From contig JAJDUJ010000010.1 in assembly GCA_022826705.1 (NCBI GenBank), positions 92,348 to 156,347 of the forward strand: DNA of 64,000 bases, written 5' to 3'. The DNA is from Acidimicrobiia bacterium (GTDB lineage: Bacteria > Actinomycetota > Acidimicrobiia > Acidimicrobiales > Bin134). Position 1 is the stretch's first letter; each line of letters starts with the position of its first letter. The translations under genes were made by a program, and so were the position numbers. Positions 60,544 through 64,000 of this stretch are shown one piece after another. Under the pieces are notes generated by a model. That model saw only the letters and a program-made list of their open reading frames with translations. It made no database searches and had not been told where the DNA came from.

Positions 60544-61266
60544 TCATCCTCCCATGCCCAGGCCACCGTCTACCGGAATTACCGCTCCGGTGACGTAGCC
60601 GGCGGCGTCGGAGGCCAAGAAGGAAATGGTGGCAGCAATTTCGGAGGGTTCGCCCAATCGTCCGAGGGGAACCGCGTCGATAATGGCCGAGCGGCGGTCC
60701 TCGTCGAGCTCGTTCAACATGTCGGTGCCCACCGGGCCGGGGGCCACCACGTTGACGGTGATGTTGCGGCTGGCCAGTTCCTTGGCCAGCGATCGGCTCA
60801 GCCCCACCAGGCCGGCCTTGGAGGCGGCGTAGTTGGCCTGCCCGGCCTGGCCCACGGCGCCCACCACCGAAGACACGAACACGATGCGGCCCCAGCGGTT
60901 GCGCATCATCGACTTGGTGGCCCGCTTGGCCACCCGGTAGCCGGCGGTCAGGTTGGCGTCGATCACATCGGTGAAGTCGGCCTCGCTCATGCGCATCAGC
61001 AGCTTGTCGCGGTTGATTCCGGCGTTGGACACCAGCACTTCGACCGGGCCGAGCCGGTCTTCGATCTCGGCGAAGGCGGCTTCGATCTGGTCTTCTTCGG
61101 TCACGTCGCAGCACACGCCCAACAGATCGACTTGCCCGTTGGATTGCGGGGGCTCGCTGCGGTAGGTCACCGCCACCTGATGGCCGTTTTGGGCGAACTC
61201 AGTGGCCGTCGCCAGCCCGATGCCCCGGTTCCCGCCGGTCACCAGGACAACCCTGGATGTGCTCAC
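60544..61266 (-). CDS. fabG: FabG, 3-oxoacyl-ACP reductase
   Basis: 240-residue SDR. The cofactor motif is VTGGNRGIGLATA, with NAGINRDKLLMRM, the SSVVGAVGQAGQANYAASKAG active-site run (Ser, Tyr, Lys) and VAPGPVGTDM. Reduces beta-ketoacyl-ACP with NADPH. The GTG start overlaps the fabH stop (GTGA), so it is translationally coupled. Confidence 0.94.
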   Translation of the reverse strand: MSTSRVVLVTGGNRGIGLATATEFAQNGHQVAVTYRSEPPQSNGQVDLLGVCCDVTEEDQIEAAFAEIEDRLGPVEVLVSNAGINRDKLLMRMSEADFTDVIDANLTAGYRVAKRATKSMMRNRWGRIVFVSSVVGAVGQAGQANYAASKAGLVGLSRSLAKELASRNITVNVVAPGPVGTDMLNELDEDRRSAIIDAVPLGRLGEPSEIAATISFLASDAAGYVTGAVIPVDGGLGMGG

Positions 61267-62192
61267 TGGCCCCAGCGTAGCAGCGCGGCGGCGACGCTCA
61301 TACCTGCGCCGAAGCCCACCAGCAGCACCACATCACCGTCGTTTATGGCCCCCTTCGACACCGCCTCGTCCATGGCCAGCGGGATGGAGGCCGATGAGGT
61401 GTTGCCGGTGGTCTCGAGCACGGTGGCCGCCTTCTCCAGGGGGATGTCCAGGCGTTTCATGGCGCTCTCGATGATCCGGAAGTTGGCCTGGTGGGGGATC
61501 ACCGCGGCCACATCCGATGCTTCCAGTCCGGCGTCGGCCAGCACTCTCTGGCTGGCTGAGACCATGACCCGCACCGCTTGGCGGAACACCTCTTTGCCGT
61601 CCATTTTGATGTAGTCGCCGAAGTCGCAGATCAACAGGTCGGCGAAGCGGCCCTCGGAGCCCATGTAGGTGCTGAGCACGCCCCGGTCGTCGCGGATGGC
61701 CGGCTCCAGCACCACCGCCCCGGCCCCGTCGCCGAACAAGATGGCGGTGGAGCGGTCGTCCCAGTCGGTGAACCGGCTGAGCGTGTCCACTCCGATAACC
61801 AGTATCCGCTCCATGCCGGCGGCGATCTGGGAATGGGCCAGGGACACGCCGTAGGTGAAGCCCGAGCAGGCCGCGTTCAGGTCGAATGCCCCGCAGGATG
61901 CCCCCAACTCGTTTTGGATGCGGTTGGACACGGCGGGGAACACCTGGTCGGGGGTGCAGGTGGAGCAGATGATCAAGTCGAGTTCGGTGGCGTCGATCTC
62001 GGCCTGCTTGAGGGCGATCTTGGCTGCTTGGCCGCCCAGCTCAAGGCAGCTGCCTCCCACCCGGCGCTCGTGGATGCCGGTGCGCTCCACGATCCACTCG
62101 TCGCTGGTGTCGAGGGTTTGGGCCAAGTCGTGGTTGGTGATCACCTTGTGGCCCCTCGCGGTGCCCAGACCGGTGATGGCCGCCCTCGTCAT
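61263..62192 (-). CDS. fabH: FabH, beta-ketoacyl-ACP synthase III
   Basis: 309-residue initiating condensing enzyme. The catalytic triad is C109 (LNAACSGFTYG), H234 (VIPHQANFRIIE) and N264 (TTGNTSSASIPLA). Starts chains from acyl-CoA and malonyl-ACP. The ATG at 62192 has GAGGAG upstream; it lies 13 bp after the fabD stop. Slightly shorter than typical FabH (about 315-335). Confidence 0.95.
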   Translation of the reverse strand: MTRAAITGLGTARGHKVITNHDLAQTLDTSDEWIVERTGIHERRVGGSCLELGGQAAKIALKQAEIDATELDLIICSTCTPDQVFPAVSNRIQNELGASCGAFDLNAACSGFTYGVSLAHSQIAAGMERILVIGVDTLSRFTDWDDRSTAILFGDGAGAVVLEPAIRDDRGVLSTYMGSEGRFADLLICDFGDYIKMDGKEVFRQAVRVMVSASQRVLADAGLEASDVAAVIPHQANFRIIESAMKRLDIPLEKAATVLETTGNTSSASIPLAMDEAVSKGAINDGDVVLLVGFGAGMSVAAALLRWGQ

Positions 62193-62205
62193 CGCCCGTA
62201 TCTCC

Positions 62206-63381
62206 TCATTGTGTACGCAGCCAGGCGATGGGCTGGCTGGCGGTGACCCGCTCGCCGTCCACGGCCAAAAATCCCATGATCACGCCGGCCCAGGGAGTGT
62301 GGACCTCGGTGTCGCCCACATGGCCCAGCAGCTGGCCGGCGGTCACCCCGGTGCCCAGCAGGTTGTCTTCGGTGGGCTGGAAGACACCGGCTGCGGGGCT
62401 CACCACCAGCCGCTCGGTGGCGAAGAGGGCCTCGCCCTCCAGAGGGCCGGCAGCGGCTACGGGGGGCCCAGCCAGGGCTTCCAGCACCGCGTCGATGTCG
62501 GTGGGGGCGTTCACCTTGAGCGGCTGGCAGTCTTTGGCGGTGCGCTTCACCGTTCCGGTGAGCACTGCGCCCGGCCCCAGCTCCACGAACGTGGTGAAGC
62601 CGTCGTCGCACATGTTGTGGACCGACTGGCGCCAGCGCACCGGGCTGGTGAGCTGCTCGTTGAGCAGGTCGGCCCAGATGTCGGCGCCGGTGTGGGCGGC
62701 GGCGTCCACGTTGGCGTACACCGGGTGGTCGGGCACCCGGAACTCGGTCTTGCCGATCGCCTTTTGAAGCCGGTCTTTGGCCGACGCCATGAACGGGGTG
62801 TGAAAGGCGCCGCCCACGGGCAGGGCCATGACCCGCTTGGCCCCCAGGTCTTTGGCGAGGGCGCCGGCTGCGTCCACCATCGAGGGGGCGCCGGCGATCA
62901 CCACTTGGCCGGGGGCGTTGTAGTTGGCCACCCACACGTCGCCGTCGGCCTGCTCGCAGGCCTGCTCCACCAAGTCGTCGTCGAGCCCCATGACCGCGGC
63001 CATGGTGCCGTCTTGCTCCTCGGCAGCCACCTGCATGGCCTCGCCCCGCTCCGACACCAGGCGAACGCCGTCGTAGAAGTCCACCACCCCGGCCGCCACC
63101 AGCGCGGAGTACTCGCCCAGGCTGTGGCCGGCGTGGCCGGCGGTCTCGATGCCCACCCGGGTCACCGCGTCGAGTGCGATCATCGACACCATGAACGTGG
63201 TGAGCTGGGAGTTGCGGGTGTGGCGCAGCTCGTCGTCGTCAGCGTCGAGCAGGAGCCGGGCCACATCGCGCCCCGCTGCCTCAGAGGCCTCGGCCACCAG
63301 CTCCCACGAGGGATGGTCGACCCAGGCCGAACCCATGCCGGCCTTTTGGGATCCCTGGCCGGGATAGGTGAAACAGATCAT
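62206..63381 (-). CDS. fabD: FabD, malonyl-CoA:ACP transacylase, with C-terminal biotinyl/lipoyl-like extension
   Basis: 391 residues; a normal FabD ends near 310. The transacylase part has TYPGQGSQKAGM, the nucleophile S87 in AGHSLGEYSALVA and H194 in VGGAFHTPFM. Residues about 322-390 are an added barrel-sandwich-like domain (ERLVVSPAAGVF, then GTGVTAGQLLGHVG, then VHTPWAGVIMGFLAVDGERVTASQPIAWL) that resembles the biotinyl/lipoyl attachment fold. The biotin EAMKM site is replaced by GHVGDTEVHTP, with no lysine. It is the first gene of the minus-strand fab operon. Confidence 0.93.
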   Translation of the reverse strand: MICFTYPGQGSQKAGMGSAWVDHPSWELVAEASEAAGRDVARLLLDADDDELRHTRNSQLTTFMVSMIALDAVTRVGIETAGHAGHSLGEYSALVAAGVVDFYDGVRLVSERGEAMQVAAEEQDGTMAAVMGLDDDLVEQACEQADGDVWVANYNAPGQVVIAGAPSMVDAAGALAKDLGAKRVMALPVGGAFHTPFMASAKDRLQKAIGKTEFRVPDHPVYANVDAAAHTGADIWADLLNEQLTSPVRWRQSVHNMCDDGFTTFVELGPGAVLTGTVKRTAKDCQPLKVNAPTDIDAVLEALAGPPVAAAGPLEGEALFATERLVVSPAAGVFQPTEDNLLGTGVTAGQLLGHVGDTEVHTPWAGVIMGFLAVDGERVTASQPIAWLRTQ

Positions 63382-63499
63382 CAGGTGTCAGACCTCTCAG
63401 ACGACAGTGGGGTTTCAACACTCTACGAGACAAGCCCGTCTGCCCAAGTTATCCAGCAAGCTTCCCTGCCACAGCACTGGGTAAACTGCCCTTCCCCCA

Positions 63500-63513
63500 G
63501 CCAGCATGCTGGC
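63500..63513. repeat. 14-bp perfect palindrome
   Basis: GCCAGCATGCTGGC lies 5 bp before the tRNA gene and about 120 bp upstream of the fabD start on the other strand. Perhaps an operator; the role is unknown. The rest of the 137-bp interval shows no gene. Confidence 0.45.
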
Positions 63514-63518
63514 CCCCC

Positions 63519-63602
63519 GCCCGGGTGGTGGAATTGGTAGACGCGCCGGACTCAAAATCCGGTTCCCGCAAGGGAGTGAGGGTTCGAGTCCCTCCCCGGG
63601 CA
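63519..63602 (+). tRNA. tRNA-Leu(CAA)
   Basis: 84-nt type II tRNA. The acceptor stem GCCCGGG pairs with CCCGGGC, discriminator A. The anticodon loop CUCAAAA between CCGGA and UCCGG gives anticodon CAA, reading UUG. A long variable arm (TCCCGCAAGGGA) and a T-arm with TTCGAGT are present. No encoded CCA. Confidence 0.97.
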
Positions 63603-63614
63603 CTAATTTGCCTC

Positions 63615-63643
63615 TTGTGGCAGTCCAGGGCTTCTGTTAGTAT
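63615..63643 (+). promoter_or_regulatory. Sigma-70-type promoter for the small antitoxin-like gene
   Basis: TTGTGG and TAGTAT separated by exactly 17 bp, followed by an AT-rich stretch, 36 bp before the ATG at 63680. It is the clearest -35/-10 pair in the window. Confidence 0.6.
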
Positions 63644-63679
63644 GAAATATATGGAGAAGGTCTGAAAGGGGATTTGATA

Positions 63680-63883
63680 ATGGCGACGCAGATGGAGTCC
63701 CGAGTATCCGCCCTTGAAGAGCGGGTGGCACGCCTAGAGGAGCACTCGGAGGAGAAGGTAATCATCTTGCGAGAGATTACGGCCGAGGAGGCGCGGGCCG
63801 AGATCATCGATCTGTTTGCCACCGGGGAGACCCTCTACTACTCCGACATCGCCGACCGTCTAAGGGGCCGCGCGGATAGGTGA
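63680..63883 (+). CDS. Small antitoxin-like protein, possibly truncated
   Basis: 67 residues. An N-terminal coiled coil (MATQMESRVSALEERVARLEE) precedes a short domain (EKVIILREITAEEARAEIIDLFATGETLYYSDIADRLRG) typical of small actinobacterial antitoxin/winged-helix proteins. From memory of related proteins, such sequences usually continue 20-30 residues after the DIAxRLR motif, whereas this one ends at LRGRADR. It may therefore be truncated by the rearranged DNA that follows. ATG at 63680, with AAGGGG upstream. Confidence 0.6.
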   Translation: MATQMESRVSALEERVARLEEHSEEKVIILREITAEEARAEIIDLFATGETLYYSDIADRLRGRADR

Positions 63884-63887
63884 CCAT

Positions 63888-63949
63888 CCACCGGTCGTTG
63901 TGTTGTCCCGGCTTTGATGTCGGGTAGCACCAACCCAACGACTCGGTGG
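63888..63949. repeat. Long imperfect inverted repeat
   Basis: Left arm 63888-63905 (CCACCGGTCGTTGTGTTG) is the reverse complement of the right arm 63931-63949, apart from one inserted base and one mismatch. The 25-bp loop contains a second small stem (CCCG/CGGG). It may be a mobile-element end, an attenuator or a protein-binding site. Confidence 0.6.
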
Positions 63950-63963
63950 AGGTATCTGTCATT

Positions 63964-64000
63964 ATGCGCGCGCTGGAACCGGAGGTGGTAGATGCTGTGT
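63964..64000 (+). CDS. Start of an unknown ORF, cut by the window edge
   Basis: An ATG at 63964 opens a frame of 12 codons (MRALEPEVVDAV) that runs off the right edge. GGAGG (63948-63952) lies 11 nt upstream. Too short to assign; a transposase is possible given the inverted repeat before it, but this is a guess. Confidence 0.35.
   Translation, partial: MRALEPEVVDAV

Noticed and set aside
63906..63930. tRNA or other structured RNA gene in the loop of the right-edge inverted repeat
   Set aside because: Only a 4-bp inner stem; no tRNA features.
63888..63949. Integron attC site
   Set aside because: An inverted repeat is present, but the paired RYYYAAC/GTTRRRY core sites are not in the right order and no integrase is seen.

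Overview
The window is a high-GC, gene-dense actinobacterial chromosome segment. Most genes overlap by ATGA or GTGA junctions or sit a few bases apart. The placement rests on several genes: an ftsZ/sepF division cluster with no ftsA, a PafE/Bpa proteasome activator, a mycothiol synthase (mshD), menaquinone genes, a luciferase-like (LLM) oxidoreductase and a long eukaryotic-type IleS. The overall flavour (short FtsZ linker, DUF35/thiolase catabolic cluster, secreted RCC1 and Fn3 repeat proteins) suggests class Acidimicrobiia, but that finer placement is inference. No rRNA, CRISPR array or prophage is visible.

Layout. Bases 1-14323 hold the dcw cluster: rsmH (3' end), ftsL, ftsI, murE, mraY, murD, ftsW, murG, murC, murB, ftsQ, ftsZ, yggS, sepF. 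There is no murF. ileS faces it convergently. Bases 17670-19813 carry a DksA-like gene, lspA and rluD. Then come an Rrf2 regulator divergent from a phosphodiesterase-family gene, pafE, and dnaE behind a DnaA-box-like site. Bases 25927-31610 hold a hypothetical gene, a nitroreductase, a SnoaL-like protein, and a DUF35/thiolase/alcohol dehydrogenase/SDR catabolic group, ending in a NifU-domain gene and a strong terminator. Two large secreted repeat proteins (Fn3 and RCC1) flank a DUF255 thioredoxin-like protein, menaquinone genes (menA, menG and an acyl-CoA synthetase), mshD and nth. Bases 45843-50979 are hisD-hisC-hisB-hisH-hisA-hisF. They are followed by a hydrolase/groES divergent pair, hisI, trpE, ygfZ, trpF, trpB, trpA and an HU gene. 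Bases 58059-63381 hold a peroxiredoxin gene and type II fatty-acid synthesis genes (fabZ; then fabF, acpP, fabG, fabH, fabD on the minus strand). The right edge has tRNA-Leu(CAA), a small antitoxin-like gene and an inverted repeat before an ORF that runs off the end.

Points of most interest. (1) The peroxiredoxin gene at 58059-58523 has an in-frame TGA exactly at the peroxidatic cysteine codon, with a small hairpin 14 nt downstream: a strong candidate selenoprotein. (2) About fifteen genes have a TANNNT motif 6-10 nt before the start codon and no Shine-Dalgarno sequence, which points to widespread leaderless transcription. Two divergent pairs have close or overlapping -10 boxes. (3) The pafE promoter-plus-start segment is tandemly duplicated. 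(4) FabD carries a C-terminal biotinyl/lipoyl-like domain without the acceptor lysine. (5) A four-cysteine module of identical spacing occurs twice in the secreted Fn3 protein. (6) A DksA-like protein has lost most zinc ligands and gained a histone-H1-like Lys/Ala/Pro tail.
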